DNA from: JAFLDD01 sp049314715
GTDB lineage: Bacteria > Pseudomonadota > Alphaproteobacteria > Rickettsiales > UBA3002
Reading direction: 5' to 3'
Length of the DNA: 24,318 nucleotides
Assembly: GCA_049314715.1 (NCBI GenBank)
Contig: JBMOEL010000014.1
Span: forward strand, 1-24,318
Below, in pieces: positions 13,662 through 22,805 of this stretch. The notes beneath the pieces were generated by a model that saw nothing but the letters and a program-made list of their open reading frames with translations, had not been told where the DNA came from and ran no database searches. A program made the translations under genes and the position numbers. How positions within the stretch are numbered: position 1 is the first letter of the stretch; each line of letters begins with the position of its first letter.

Positions 13662-15515
13662 CTAGGCTGCCCTGCCCCGTCTCATATAGGCCATGAGCGC
13701 GCCGATGGCAGCAGGCGTCATGCCCTGAATGCGACTGGCGGCGCCGAACGTAGCGGGTTTTGTTTTTTTCAATTTGTCCCGCAATTCGTTGGATAAAGAG
13801 CCTACCGAATCATAGTCAAAATCATCTGGGATTTTGAGATTTTCCTCTTGTTTGAAGAGGTCAATATCGGCTTGTTGGCGTTCCAGATAGCTTTTATAAA
13901 GCGCCTCGATTTCCACCTGTTCGCGTATGTCCGAACGCCATTCACGAATCTCTGGCCAGATGGGTGCAATATCGTCAAACCCGATATTGGGATAGGCCAA
14001 CAAATCCAAAATCGAACGACGTGCGCCATCCTGATTCAATACCAAGTCATATTCTTTCGCTTCATTAGGACTGATGTTAAATCGTTTGGCTTGAGTGATG
14101 GCGTTATCTAGAAGCTGTTTCTTGAATTCGAAGGCTTCACGTCGTGCGCGGCCGACACATCCAATGGCGATGCCCCTGCCCGTCAGACGCATGTCTGCAT
14201 TGTCGGGTCTTAATGATAGTCGATATTCTGACCGTGAGGTGAACATGCGGTACGGTTCTTTGGTGCCGTGGGTAATGAGGTCGTCAATCATCACGCCAAT
14301 ATAAGCCTCTGACCTATCAATCACGAAAGGCTCGGCGCCCCGCGCTGCCAGCGCGGCATTCAGACCCGCGACAATGCCCTGCCCACCCGCCTCTTCGTAG
14401 CCTGTGGTGCCGTTAATTTGCCCTGCTAGATACAGACCCTTGAGCTTTTTGGTCTCTAAGGTTGGCTTTAATTCGCGTGGGTCGACATAGTCATATTCAA
14501 TGGCGTAGCCCGGGCGAAGGATGGTGACATTCTCAAGCCCCGGGATTGATTTGATGAGGTCATGTTGAACCTCTTCCGGAAGCGATGTTGAGATGCCATT
14601 TGGATAGACGGTGTCGTCATCCAGGCCTTCAGGTTCCAAGAAAATCTGGTGGCGTTCGCGGTCGGCAAAACGCACGACTTTATCTTCAATGGACGGGCAA
14701 TAGCGTGGACCCGTTGATTCGATTTGTCCTGAATACATGGGCGAGCGATGAAGGTTGTCACGAATGACTTGATGGGTTTTCGACGTGGTGTGAGTGATGT
14801 AGCACGTGATTTGGGGAACAGTAACTTTGTCTGTCATGTAGGAGAATGGGACGGGTGGATTATCACCAGGCTGCGGGGTGCAAACCGACCAATCAATGGT
14901 GCGACCATCCAGACGAGCAGGGGTTCCTGTCTTGAGGCGACCCATCATCAGGTTCAAGCCATGGAGGGTGTCGGACAGGCCAATGGAAGGTGCTTCACCT
15001 ACCCGACCGGCTGGGGTTTTCTTTTCACCACAATGGATAAGGCCACGAAGGAAGGTGCCTGTCGTAAGAACGACTTTAGCGGCAGGGTAGCTGGTGCCCG
15101 ATGCGCCAACGACGCCTTTGATTTCGCCGTTCTCGACCATCAAGCCCTCAGCTGCATCTTCGATGATAGTGAGGTTCTCATATTCCTTGAGGATTGACTG
15201 AACCGCTTCACGGTAAAGCTTGCGATCGGCCTGAGCGCGGGGGCCACGAACGGCAGGGCCTTTCGATGCGTTGAGCATTTTATAATGGATGCCGCCTCGA
15301 TCAATCGCGCGACCCATCACGCCATCCAGCGCATCGATTTCACGAACAAGGGTGCCTTTTGCAATCCCACCAATGGCAGGATTACACGACATCTCGCCAA
15401 TGGTGTGAGCCTTGTGGGTGAGTAGCGCGGTGCGAGCGCCAAGACGCGCTGATGCCGCCGCCGCTTCTGTACCTGCGTGGCCACCGCCGATTACGATTAC
15501 ATCGTAATCTTTCAT
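13662..15515 (-). CDS. mnmG: tRNA uridine-5-carboxymethylaminomethyl modification enzyme MnmG
   Basis: A 617-residue FAD- and NADH-dependent enzyme (GidA) that, with MnmE, installs the cmnm5 group on U34 of tRNAs reading two-codon boxes. The Rossmann FAD motif is VIVIGGGHAGTEAAAASARLG (residues 6-26, GGGHAG at 10-15). Further family blocks are HTIGEMSCNPAIGGIAKGTL, the MLNASKGPAVRGPRAQADR stretch, GTFLRGLIHCGE, RLKTGTPARLDG, RPGYAIEYDYVDP, GLYLAGQINGTTGYEEAGGQG and FTSRSEYRLSLRPDNAD. The C-terminal helical domain that contacts MnmE follows, ending GALMAYMRRGRAA. Length is typical. A strong AGGGGG ribosome-binding site lies just before the ATG. Between it and mnmE is a 116-base gap containing a parS site. 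Confidence 0.98.
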   Translation of the reverse strand: MKDYDVIVIGGGHAGTEAAAASARLGARTALLTHKAHTIGEMSCNPAIGGIAKGTLVREIDALDGVMGRAIDRGGIHYKMLNASKGPAVRGPRAQADRKLYREAVQSILKEYENLTIIEDAAEGLMVENGEIKGVVGASGTSYPAAKVVLTTGTFLRGLIHCGEKKTPAGRVGEAPSIGLSDTLHGLNLMMGRLKTGTPARLDGRTIDWSVCTPQPGDNPPVPFSYMTDKVTVPQITCYITHTTSKTHQVIRDNLHRSPMYSGQIESTGPRYCPSIEDKVVRFADRERHQIFLEPEGLDDDTVYPNGISTSLPEEVQHDLIKSIPGLENVTILRPGYAIEYDYVDPRELKPTLETKKLKGLYLAGQINGTTGYEEAGGQGIVAGLNAALAARGAEPFVIDRSEAYIGVMIDDLITHGTKEPYRMFTSRSEYRLSLRPDNADMRLTGRGIAIGCVGRARREAFEFKKQLLDNAITQAKRFNISPNEAKEYDLVLNQDGARRSILDLLAYPNIGFDDIAPIWPEIREWRSDIREQVEIEALYKSYLERQQADIDLFKQEENLKIPDDFDYDSVGSLSNELRDKLKKTKPATFGAASRIQGMTPAAIGALMAYMRRGRAA

Positions 15516-15611
15516 GAATGCCCCCTGCTACGGCCTACTGGCCTCCGCAATGAGGCGCAGCTTCGCTGGCTCATGACTGACTCGGACATACTGTCCTCGA
15601 ATAACCAGTAT

Positions 15612-15627
15612 TGTTTCACGTGAAACA
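15612..15627. other. parS: parS centromere site between mnmE and mnmG
   Basis: A second perfect copy of TGTTTCACGTGAAACA, 5 bases after the mnmE stop and 97 bases before the mnmG start, about 2 kb from the first copy. Tight parS clusters near parAB are usual in alphaproteobacteria. A T/A-rich stretch follows it towards mnmE. Confidence 0.97.
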
Positions 15628-15631
15628 TTTT

Positions 15632-16942
15632 TTATTTTCCAATGCAAAAGGTCGAAAAGACGACGTCCAATACATCTTCGACATCGATTTTTCCAGTGAT
15701 TTTACCGAGCGTATGAGCGGCGATTCGTAATTCTTCACATTGCAGTTCCAAGGGGGTATCGGGTGAAAAGCGACCCAGAGCATCGAGGGCTCTTTGTAAT
15801 GCCTCGCGATGGCGGGCGCGGGTGATGAGCGGGGAAGGGGATGAACCCATTTCATGAAGGACTCTGCTTTTAATAGCCTCAATCAGCCCCTGAATACCTT
15901 CACCTGTTTTGGTGGATATGGAAAGGGCATTTTTAGGGGCTTTTTTGAGGTCATTTTTGGTATAAATGATGAGGGTATTTTTATCACCATTATCAATGAA
16001 ATCATTATGTGATTCCGATTCCGTAACGGAATCAATCAGCAGCAATTTTAGCTCGGCTGATTTCGCGCGATTTTGGGCGCGTAAAACCCCCTCTTTTTCG
16101 ATGGAATCGGACGTTTCACGAAGACCTGCCGTATCAATCAAGGTCACGGGGTAGCCGCTAATGTCCAGATGCACCTCGATCATGTCACGCGTCGTGCCCG
16201 CGACCTCTGACACAATGGCAACATCACGACGCGCCAGTGTGTTGAGGAGGGATGATTTGCCTGCATTGGGTGCGCCTAAAATCACCACCTCAATCCCTTG
16301 GCGGATTTTTTCGCCAATATGATTATCATCGAGCATCGCGCGGAGATTAGCTCTCAGGGCTTCTATGCGCGCATTCACGTCTGCCAATACGGCGTCTGGA
16401 ATCTCCTCGTCGGGAAAATCGATATAGGCTTCCAGCAAGGCGAGGGGGAGTAAAACCGATTGGCGAAGTTCTTCAAACAATGCGCTGTTTTGCCCTGCAA
16501 ATTGGCGCATGGCCTGTGTGTGCTGGGCGGTGGTTTCCGCATCAATTAGGTCTGCCAAACCCTCGGCTTGCGCTAAATCGAGCTTACCATTCAGGAAGGC
16601 GCGTTTGGAGAATTCACCTGCATCAGCGACGCGCAGCGAGTTGTTTTTAGAAAGCGCGTCTAAAACGGCCTTTACAATCGCACGGCTGCCATGGGTGTGC
16701 AGTTCAATCACATCTTCACCTGTGAAGCTGTAAGGTGCCTTAAAATACAAGCCTAGGGCTTGGTCCAAAATATGCTCGCCGCTCTTCAGTGTCAGCATTG
16801 TGGCAATACGCGGCTTGGGTACGTCACAGCCCAATGAACGAATCGCTTCGGCCGCGTGCTTGCCAGAGATGCGAATAATTGCCACGCCGGATTTACCGGG
16901 CGGCGTGGCGAGCGCATAGATGGTGTGGCTGTAAGCTTTCAT
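15632..16942 (-). CDS. mnmE: tRNA modification GTPase MnmE
   Basis: A 436-residue K+-activated GTPase (TrmE/ThdF), partner of MnmG in U34 modification. The N-terminal tetrahydrofolate-binding domain starts TIYALATPPGKSGVAIIRISG, with YSFTGEDVIELHTHGS and EFSKRAFLNGKLDLAQAEGL at about residues 71-129. The G domain has P-loop GAPNAGKS (223-230), a VAGTTRDMI switch, DTAG (270-273) and TKND (328-331). It ends with the catalytic CIGK motif (433-436). The frame is open to a TTG at 16969, but MKAYSHTIY at 16942 matches the usual family start, so I use that ATG. It heads the mnmE-mnmG-rsmG-parA-parB series; the small ORF at 17018 diverges from it. Confidence 0.96.
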   Translation of the reverse strand: MKAYSHTIYALATPPGKSGVAIIRISGKHAAEAIRSLGCDVPKPRIATMLTLKSGEHILDQALGLYFKAPYSFTGEDVIELHTHGSRAIVKAVLDALSKNNSLRVADAGEFSKRAFLNGKLDLAQAEGLADLIDAETTAQHTQAMRQFAGQNSALFEELRQSVLLPLALLEAYIDFPDEEIPDAVLADVNARIEALRANLRAMLDDNHIGEKIRQGIEVVILGAPNAGKSSLLNTLARRDVAIVSEVAGTTRDMIEVHLDISGYPVTLIDTAGLRETSDSIEKEGVLRAQNRAKSAELKLLLIDSVTESESHNDFIDNGDKNTLIIYTKNDLKKAPKNALSISTKTGEGIQGLIEAIKSRVLHEMGSSPSPLITRARHREALQRALDALGRFSPDTPLELQCEELRIAAHTLGKITGKIDVEDVLDVVFSTFCIGK

Positions 16943-17017
16943 AAAAGCTTCATAAACAGGAAATATCAAAATTGCTATCGTGCTCAGCCAATTAAATAAC
17001 TAACGTTGAGTAAATTT

Positions 17018-17239
17018 ATGACCGAAGACAAAAAATGGTTTGATGAAGTTATCGCCAAAGTTAGAGACACTATTTCAATTATTACTGAATCAGAAAATGT
17101 TGTAGAGCGGCCATATATCAAATATGCCGCTTTAGGTGCTACGGCTGCCAGCTATCCCGTGATGGAAGCGCTTCACAAAATTGAAGCGAGCCAGTCAGAG
17201 ATTCTCGATAAATTAGACACATTACAACGCGGAAAGTAG
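17018..17239 (+). CDS. Small hypothetical protein, 73 residues
   Basis: I do not recognise this protein. From ATG 17018 it reads MTEDKKWFDEVIAKVRDTIS and continues with an amphipathic charged N-terminus, a short Ala/Tyr-rich middle (YIKYAALGATAASYPVMEAL, about residues 36-55) and a heptad-like acidic/basic C-terminal helix (IEASQSEILDKLDTLQ). This could be a small coiled-coil or peripheral membrane protein. A TTG at 17006 would add four residues, but GTTGAG before the ATG is a weak ribosome-binding match for 17018. It is divergent from mnmE (75-base gap) and convergent with yejF, whose stop lies only 2 bases away, so any terminator must lie in yejF. Coding status is likely but not certain. 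Confidence 0.6.
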   Translation: MTEDKKWFDEVIAKVRDTISIITESENVVERPYIKYAALGATAASYPVMEALHKIEASQSEILDKLDTLQRGK

Positions 17240-17241
17240 TG

Positions 17242-18837
17242 TTACAAACTATCCCCGAATGCAGCATGCATGAGGGATTTAGTGTATTCATGCTGTGGAT
17301 TTTCGAAAATTTCGGCTGTCTTACCTTGCTCCATGACCTGACCTTTTCTCAGCACAAAAATATAATGCGCCATGGCTTTAATCACGCGTAAATCGTGACT
17401 GATCAGAATATAGGCCACCTGGTGACTGGCTTGCAGGTCTTTGAGCAAATCAAGCACCTGACCCTGCACCGACATATCGAGCGCGCTGGTTGGCTCATCA
17501 AGCACTACCAATTTGGGTTTTAAAATCATGGCGCGTGCAATAGCAATACGTTGGCGCTGGCCGCCGGAAAATTCGTGCGGATACCGCGCCTTCATTGCGC
17601 CTGTGAGACCGACGCGTTCCAACATCGCATCGACGAGTCGTTCATTCTCGCTACGCGATTGCTTGGGAAAGTGAGTCTCGAGTCCTTCAGCGATAATATC
17701 ACGCACCGTCATGCGCGGATTCAAGCTTGCGTAGGGATCTTGGAAAACAAGCTGCATGTCCTTACGCATCGGGCGGATTTGTTTGGTGGTGAGGTCATCA
17801 ATACGGTTACCCAAGAACACCACTTCGCCTTCAGCGGGAATCATTTTGAGCACGCCATAACCCAGCGATGATTTGCCTGAACCCGACTCACCTACAATAC
17901 CCACCGTTTCGCCCGCACGAATAAAGAGCGGCAGATTTTCTACCGCATTCACATAGCCTTTGGTGCGGCGTAGAATCGCGGATTTGATGGGGTAGCGCAC
18001 GCTGATGCCTTCGGTGCGTAACACGTCCGTTGCGGGGCGAGGGATGGGAACAGCGGAGCCACTCGGCATCGCCGCCAGAAGCATTTTCGTGTAGTCGTGC
18101 TGTGGGTTCTCGAACACCTCTTTGGTCTTTCCCGTCTCGACGATTTTGCCTTCGCGCATCACTGCCACGCGATCGGCGACTTTGCGTACCACCGTCAAAT
18201 CATGGGTGATGAGCAGCACGCCCATGTTGCGCTCAATTTGCAACTTCTTGAGCAGCTTTAGAATCTGTACTTGCAGCGTGACATCCAGCGCGGTGGTCGG
18301 CTCGTCGGCAATCAACAAGTCGGGGTCGTTGGCGATGGCCATGCCGATCATGATGCGCTGGCGCTCGCCGCCTGATAACTCATGCGGGCAGAGGTTTTTG
18401 CGGCCAATGAAATGCGGTAGCCCCACGGCTTCATAGAGTTCACGGATTTTTTGCTGCGCGCTTTCGCCCTTAGTTTGATGGTGCCATTTATAGGATTCTA
18501 CTAATTGTCGCTCAATAGGGTGTAGTGGATTAAGCGCCGTCATGGGCTCTTGGAAAATCATGCCGACGCGATTACCGCGCAGCTCTTGGATGCGTTTCCA
18601 TGACGCGTTGTGAAGTGCTTCGTCGTTAAAGAAAATCTCACCTTTGGGGATGCGCGATTCTTTGGCGAGTAAGCGCATGATTGAAAGTGCAGTGAGCGAT
18701 TTGCCCGAACCAGACTCACCCACTAGCGCTAGTAATTCGCCTTTTTCAATGGTGAGCGATACGCCAGATACAGCTTCGCGGTAGCGCTCGCCGTCACCAA
18801 ATCCAATGTGCAAATCTTTGATGGAGAGCAGCGTCAT
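17242..18837 (-). CDS. yejF: Oligopeptide/microcin C-type ABC transporter, fused double ATPase YejF
   Basis: A 531-residue protein with two tandem ABC ATPase domains that power the YejB-YejE permease at the inner membrane. Domain 1: Walker A GESGSGKS (40-47), signature LSGGERQRI (154-162), Walker B LLIADE (174-179), H-loop around His212. Domain 2: Walker A GESGSGKS (316-323), signature FSGGQRQRI (423-431), Walker B LVVLDE (443-448), H-loop HDLRV at 481. The ENPQHDYTKMLLAA and ENPQHEYTKSLMHAAF ends after each domain are typical of peptide-family importers. Its ATG overlaps the yejE stop by 4 bases, with GGGGGAA upstream. It is the last gene of yejABEF. Confidence 0.95.
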   Translation of the reverse strand: MTLLSIKDLHIGFGDGERYREAVSGVSLTIEKGELLALVGESGSGKSLTALSIMRLLAKESRIPKGEIFFNDEALHNASWKRIQELRGNRVGMIFQEPMTALNPLHPIERQLVESYKWHHQTKGESAQQKIRELYEAVGLPHFIGRKNLCPHELSGGERQRIMIGMAIANDPDLLIADEPTTALDVTLQVQILKLLKKLQIERNMGVLLITHDLTVVRKVADRVAVMREGKIVETGKTKEVFENPQHDYTKMLLAAMPSGSAVPIPRPATDVLRTEGISVRYPIKSAILRRTKGYVNAVENLPLFIRAGETVGIVGESGSGKSSLGYGVLKMIPAEGEVVFLGNRIDDLTTKQIRPMRKDMQLVFQDPYASLNPRMTVRDIIAEGLETHFPKQSRSENERLVDAMLERVGLTGAMKARYPHEFSGGQRQRIAIARAMILKPKLVVLDEPTSALDMSVQGQVLDLLKDLQASHQVAYILISHDLRVIKAMAHYIFVLRKGQVMEQGKTAEIFENPQHEYTKSLMHAAFGDSL

Positions 18838-19871
18838 TTGCGTTCCCCCGTAAAGATTTTGCGGGGGTTAAACGCATCACGCACTGCTTCGCCAATAAAC
18901 AATGTGAGCGACAGAGTGAAAGCTAGTACGAAAAATCCTGTAATACCAAGCCATGGGGATTGCGGGTTGTTTTTACCTTGCTGCAATAATTCGCCAAGCG
19001 ATGCGGAGCCGGAGGGTAACCCAAAACCCAGAAAATCGAGCGAGGCGAGGGTACCGATGGCGCCCACTACCATGAAGGGCACGAAGGTGAATACGGAAAC
19101 CAGCGCGTTGGGCAAGACATGGCGCACCATGATTTTCAGCTCTGGCACGCCGAGGGCGCGCGCAGCGCGCACATAGTCGAAATTACGGGCGCGGAGGAAT
19201 TCGGCGCGCACTACATCGACCAAACTCATCCACGTAAAAAGGAGCATGAGGAGTAGAATCCACCAGAAGCTCGGCACCACCATCGATGATAAAATAATCA
19301 GCAAGAAGAGTACGGGAATACCGTGCCACATTTCGATAAAGCGTTGCAAAAACAAATCCAGCAATCCACCGAAATAGCCTTGCAATGCTCCCAGCGCGAC
19401 CCCGACAATACTGGAGAGCGATACGAGAATCAGCGCAAACAGCATGGAAGTACGGAAGCCATAAATAATGCGTGCGAACACATCGCGGGCTTGATCGTCG
19501 GTGCCTAATAGATTCGTTGTACTCGGAGGTGCGGGAGCGCGGTTAATGTTGAAATTGATGCTCGAATAATCATAGGGAATGAGCGGACGAATCATCCAAC
19601 CATGCTGAGTAATTTCATTTATAATCCACGGATCGCCATAATCTGCTTCGGTTTCCAGCGCACCGCCGAACGTGTCTTTCTCGTTATATTCCACGAAAAT
19701 AGGAAACAGATAATCGCCTTTATATTGCACTAAAATTGGGCGGTCATTGGCGATGCATTCGGCAAACATACTCAGTATGAATAATGTCAATAAAATCCAA
19801 AACGAGATATAGCCACGACGGTTGGCTTTGAACGTGTCCCAGCGACGGCGGGTGATGGGGTTGATACTCAT
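18834..19871 (-). CDS. yejE: Oligopeptide/microcin C-type ABC transporter permease YejE
   Basis: A 345-residue inner-membrane permease. The N-terminal membrane helix (YISFWILLTLFILSMFAECIA, about residues 20-40) is followed by the long periplasmic insert characteristic of YejE (DYLFPIFVEYNEKDTFGGAL and GDPWIINEITQHGWMIRPL to NLLGTDDQARDVFARIIYG). The BPD-type permease core comes next, with several helices and the EAA loop RAEFLRARNFDYVRAARALG (about 218-237) that docks on YejF. It ends GEAVRDAFNPRKIF. The start overlaps the yejB stop by 4 bases and has a strong GGAGGGG ribosome-binding site. Confidence 0.94.
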   Translation of the reverse strand: MSINPITRRRWDTFKANRRGYISFWILLTLFILSMFAECIANDRPILVQYKGDYLFPIFVEYNEKDTFGGALETEADYGDPWIINEITQHGWMIRPLIPYDYSSINFNINRAPAPPSTTNLLGTDDQARDVFARIIYGFRTSMLFALILVSLSSIVGVALGALQGYFGGLLDLFLQRFIEMWHGIPVLFLLIILSSMVVPSFWWILLLMLLFTWMSLVDVVRAEFLRARNFDYVRAARALGVPELKIMVRHVLPNALVSVFTFVPFMVVGAIGTLASLDFLGFGLPSGSASLGELLQQGKNNPQSPWLGITGFFVLAFTLSLTLFIGEAVRDAFNPRKIFTGERK

Positions 19872-20968
19872 GCACCCCTCCGCTCAAAGTCGATGCGCGG
19901 GTCAACGAGCATATAGGTAATGTCGCCCAAGATTTTGAAGACAAGACCAATTAAAGTGAAGATAAAGAGTGTACCGAACATGACAGGATAATCGCGCGTT
20001 AAGGCGGCTTCAAAGCCCAATAATCCCAGACCGTCGAGCGAGAAAATCACTTCAATCAGGAGTGAGCTAGTAAACAGAATTGCAATCAATGCGGAAGGAA
20101 TACCCGCAATCACAATCAGCATGGCGTTGCGGAATACGTGGCGGTAAAGCACGCGACTTTCTGGCAGGCCTTTGGCGCGTGCTGTCATCACGTAGTGCTT
20201 GGATATTTCCTCGATGAAGCTATTTTTGGTGAGTAGCGTGAGCGAGGCAAAACCGCCAATCACCATCGAGATGACGGGCAGGGTGATGTGCCAGAAATAA
20301 TCGACGATTTTTCCCACCAAGCTTAGCGATTCCCAATTATCCGAGGTAATACCGCGTAGCGGGAAGATTTGCCAGTAACTGCCGCCTGCGAATAAAATCA
20401 GTAATAAAATCGCGAATAAAAATCCCGGTATTGCTTGGCCGATAACGACCACTGCACTGGAGTATACATCGAATCGCGAACCGTCTTTCACGGCTTTGCG
20501 AATACCCAGCGGGATGGAGACGAGATATACAAGTAGCGTGGTCCAAAGCCCTAGTGAGATCGACACAGGGAGTTTGTCGAGAATCAAACCAATGACGGGT
20601 TCGTCGCGGAAGAAACTATTGCCAAAATCAAAACTTAAATATTTACCGACCATTTGCAAGAAACGTTCATGGGCAGGTTTATCGAAGCCATATTGGCGCT
20701 TCAAATCCTCTAGCAGCTCAGGGTCAATTCCCTGACCGCCGCGATAGCTGCCTTGGCCTTGCAATGCGGCTTGTTGCGCACCGAAATCAGTAGTGACACC
20801 CCCAACACGCGAGGCACCGGCATTATGCAAACTGCCTTGCGTGATCTGCGCCACGACTTGTTCTACGGGTCCACCCGGTGCTGCTTGAATAATCACGAAG
20901 TTGATGAGCAAAATGCCCAACAACGTAGGAATGATGAGACCAATCCTGCGCAGGATGTAACTAATCAT
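19868..20968 (-). CDS. yejB: Oligopeptide/microcin C-type ABC transporter permease YejB
   Basis: A 366-residue inner-membrane permease of the DppB/OppB class. It starts with MISYILRRIGLIIPTLLGIL and an IQAAPGGPVEQVVAQI segment, then the long YejB-type periplasmic insert (about residues 35-110: TQGSLHNAGASRVGG, a Gln/Gly-rich stretch, LLEDLKRQYGFDKPAHERFLQ). The helical core has a DGSRFD loop and the EAA motif EEISKHYVMTARAKGLPESRV (about 253-273). It ends ILGDITYMLVDPRIDFERR. It is coupled to yejA and yejE by 4-nt ATGA overlaps. Confidence 0.94.
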   Translation of the reverse strand: MISYILRRIGLIIPTLLGILLINFVIIQAAPGGPVEQVVAQITQGSLHNAGASRVGGVTTDFGAQQAALQGQGSYRGGQGIDPELLEDLKRQYGFDKPAHERFLQMVGKYLSFDFGNSFFRDEPVIGLILDKLPVSISLGLWTTLLVYLVSIPLGIRKAVKDGSRFDVYSSAVVVIGQAIPGFLFAILLLILFAGGSYWQIFPLRGITSDNWESLSLVGKIVDYFWHITLPVISMVIGGFASLTLLTKNSFIEEISKHYVMTARAKGLPESRVLYRHVFRNAMLIVIAGIPSALIAILFTSSLLIEVIFSLDGLGLLGFEAALTRDYPVMFGTLFIFTLIGLVFKILGDITYMLVDPRIDFERRGA

Positions 20969-22770
20969 CGCACACCCGCCTTAATCTGCGATGCTGGCAG
21001 CATCCACCATGTATCAATCGCAGCATTGTAGGAAGGTTGAATCGTGGGTTTGCCGAATTTATTCCAATGCACTTGACGCCATGCGCTCAAATACCAATGG
21101 GGGATGACATAATGATTCCATAGCAATACGCGATCCAACGCACGGGCGGCGGGGCGCAATGTTTCAAGCGTTTGGGCGCGTAGAATTTTTCCTACCAACT
21201 CGTCAATCACGGGATTTTTGATGCCGCCAAGATTTTGGCTCCCCTCCAGCTCTGCCTGCGATGAGTGCCAATAGGTATATTGCTCGGTTGAGGGATAAAA
21301 AAGTCCCAGATTCCACCAAATGGAGACCATGTCGAAATCACGATGATCAATGCGGCGTTGGTATTGTGAGGCATCGACATAACGGAAGGTAGAATCAATC
21401 CCAAGACGCAACAAATTTTTGCGCATGATAGAAACCACGCGCTCGAATGTGCGCTGGGTCATGAGGAATTCAATGGTGAGTGGTTCGCCTGTTTTGGCGT
21501 TAATCCGCTTACCGTCGCGCAGCACCCAGCCCGCATCATCGAGCAGTGATTGTGCCTTGATAAGATTACCGCGATCATAACCTGAACCGTCGGTTTTAGG
21601 TACGGTGAAGGGCCGCTTGAAAAGGGCAGGTGGCAGTTCTTTTTTGTGCGGCTCGAGTAATGCAAGCTCCGCACCTTCTGGCAGGCCTGTTGCTTGAAAT
21701 TCCGTGTTTTGGAAGAAGGAGCTAGAGCGATCATAAGCGCTATAGAATAGGGTTTTGTTCATCCATTCATAATCCATGGTTAGGCCGATGGCTTCACGCA
21801 CGCGCGGGTCGGAGAATTTATCGCGCCGTGTGTTGAATAAAAATGCCTGCATGCCGCGCGGGATTTTATTGGGGATTCGAAGCTTGAGTAAATCACCGCG
21901 TTTCACCGCGTCAATGTTATAGGCGGTGGCCCAATTGCGGGCGATGTATTCTTCGTAATAATCAAACTGCCCAGACTTGATGCCCTCAAGCGCCACCACA
22001 TCGTCGCGGTAAATATCGAAACGAATCGTGTCGAAATTATAAAGACCGCGTTGAGTTGGCAGGTTCTTTGCCCAATAATCTTTCACACGTTCGAAGGTGA
22101 TGGACCGTCCCGCTTCGACGTTGGTGATGCGGTAAGGACCGCTACCTAACGGCGGTAGAAGCGTGGTTTTATTGAAGGCCACTTTTTCATAATAATGTTT
22201 GGGCAAAATAGGCATGCCTGCTGCAATCAGCGGCAATTCGCGGTGTTCCGTATCATCGAAATGGAAGCGCACTTTGTAGGTGCCCAAGGCTTCGACCGCG
22301 CTAATGGGTTTATACATAATGCGGTAAACAGGATGGCCCTCTTTCTTCAGCACATCAAAGCTAAACACGACGTCTTGTGCGGTAATCGCTACTCCGTCAT
22401 TCCAGTGCGCTTTTGGGTTAATCGTGAAATCGGCATGGGTGCGATCTTTGGCAACATCCACGCTGGTGGCAATCATTGGGTAGTAGGTTTGTGGCTCGTC
22501 ATAAGACGGTGTCATCAGGGATTGAAATAGATAGGCGCTCACACCGGGTGCCGCGACGCCCTTGAGGATATAAGGATTGAGCGAATCAAAATTTCCGGTG
22601 GAGGAAAGTCTGAGTGTGCCGCCTTTGGGTGCTGCGGGATTCACATAGTCGAAATGCGAAAAGCCAGCAGAATATTTTGGCGTTCCATAGAGCGTGATGG
22701 CGTGTTGTGGCACGGCCAGTGACGGCGTGCTCACTAGAATAAAGATAAGGGAATACAACCAAAAACGCAT
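20965..22770 (-). CDS. yejA: Extracellular solute-binding protein family 5, YejA-like
   Basis: A 601-residue periplasmic binding protein delivering oligopeptides to YejBEF. A Sec signal MRFWLYSLIFILVSTPSLA (1-19) is followed by VPQHAITLYGTPKYSAGFSHFDYVNPAAPKGG, the characteristic YejA opening. Other family-5 landmarks are FDSLNPYILKG, the AHWNDGVAITAQDVVFSFDVL block, LGSGPYRI, and the C-terminal YVIPHWYLSAWRQVHWNKFG. The start is uncertain: a GTG at 22797 would add nine residues before this Met, and neither has a clear ribosome-binding site; ATG 22770 gives the neater signal peptide. It lies 8-35 bases after the metallopeptidase-like gene and overlaps yejB by 4. In related bacteria Yej takes up microcin C, antimicrobial peptides or muropeptides; the substrate here is unknown. 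Confidence 0.93.
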   Translation of the reverse strand: MRFWLYSLIFILVSTPSLAVPQHAITLYGTPKYSAGFSHFDYVNPAAPKGGTLRLSSTGNFDSLNPYILKGVAAPGVSAYLFQSLMTPSYDEPQTYYPMIATSVDVAKDRTHADFTINPKAHWNDGVAITAQDVVFSFDVLKKEGHPVYRIMYKPISAVEALGTYKVRFHFDDTEHRELPLIAAGMPILPKHYYEKVAFNKTTLLPPLGSGPYRITNVEAGRSITFERVKDYWAKNLPTQRGLYNFDTIRFDIYRDDVVALEGIKSGQFDYYEEYIARNWATAYNIDAVKRGDLLKLRIPNKIPRGMQAFLFNTRRDKFSDPRVREAIGLTMDYEWMNKTLFYSAYDRSSSFFQNTEFQATGLPEGAELALLEPHKKELPPALFKRPFTVPKTDGSGYDRGNLIKAQSLLDDAGWVLRDGKRINAKTGEPLTIEFLMTQRTFERVVSIMRKNLLRLGIDSTFRYVDASQYQRRIDHRDFDMVSIWWNLGLFYPSTEQYTYWHSSQAELEGSQNLGGIKNPVIDELVGKILRAQTLETLRPAARALDRVLLWNHYVIPHWYLSAWRQVHWNKFGKPTIQPSYNAAIDTWWMLPASQIKAGVR

Positions 22771-22805
22771 GAATTTATGGTAAAAAGAACCAATCACGAA
22801 AGCTA

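Noticed and set aside
15516..15600. Third copy of the 28-bp repeat between mnmG and mnmE
   Set aside because: Only GCTACGGC and loosely similar GC-rich stretches are shared; too weak to call a copy.
16111..16123. Third parS-like site (GTTTCACG in mnmE)
   Set aside because: Only the left half of the palindrome matches; the right half is AAG..., so it is chance.
16943..16969. TTG start for MnmE
   Set aside because: Adds nine residues not typical of the family; MKAYSHTIYALATPPG at 16942 is the expected beginning.
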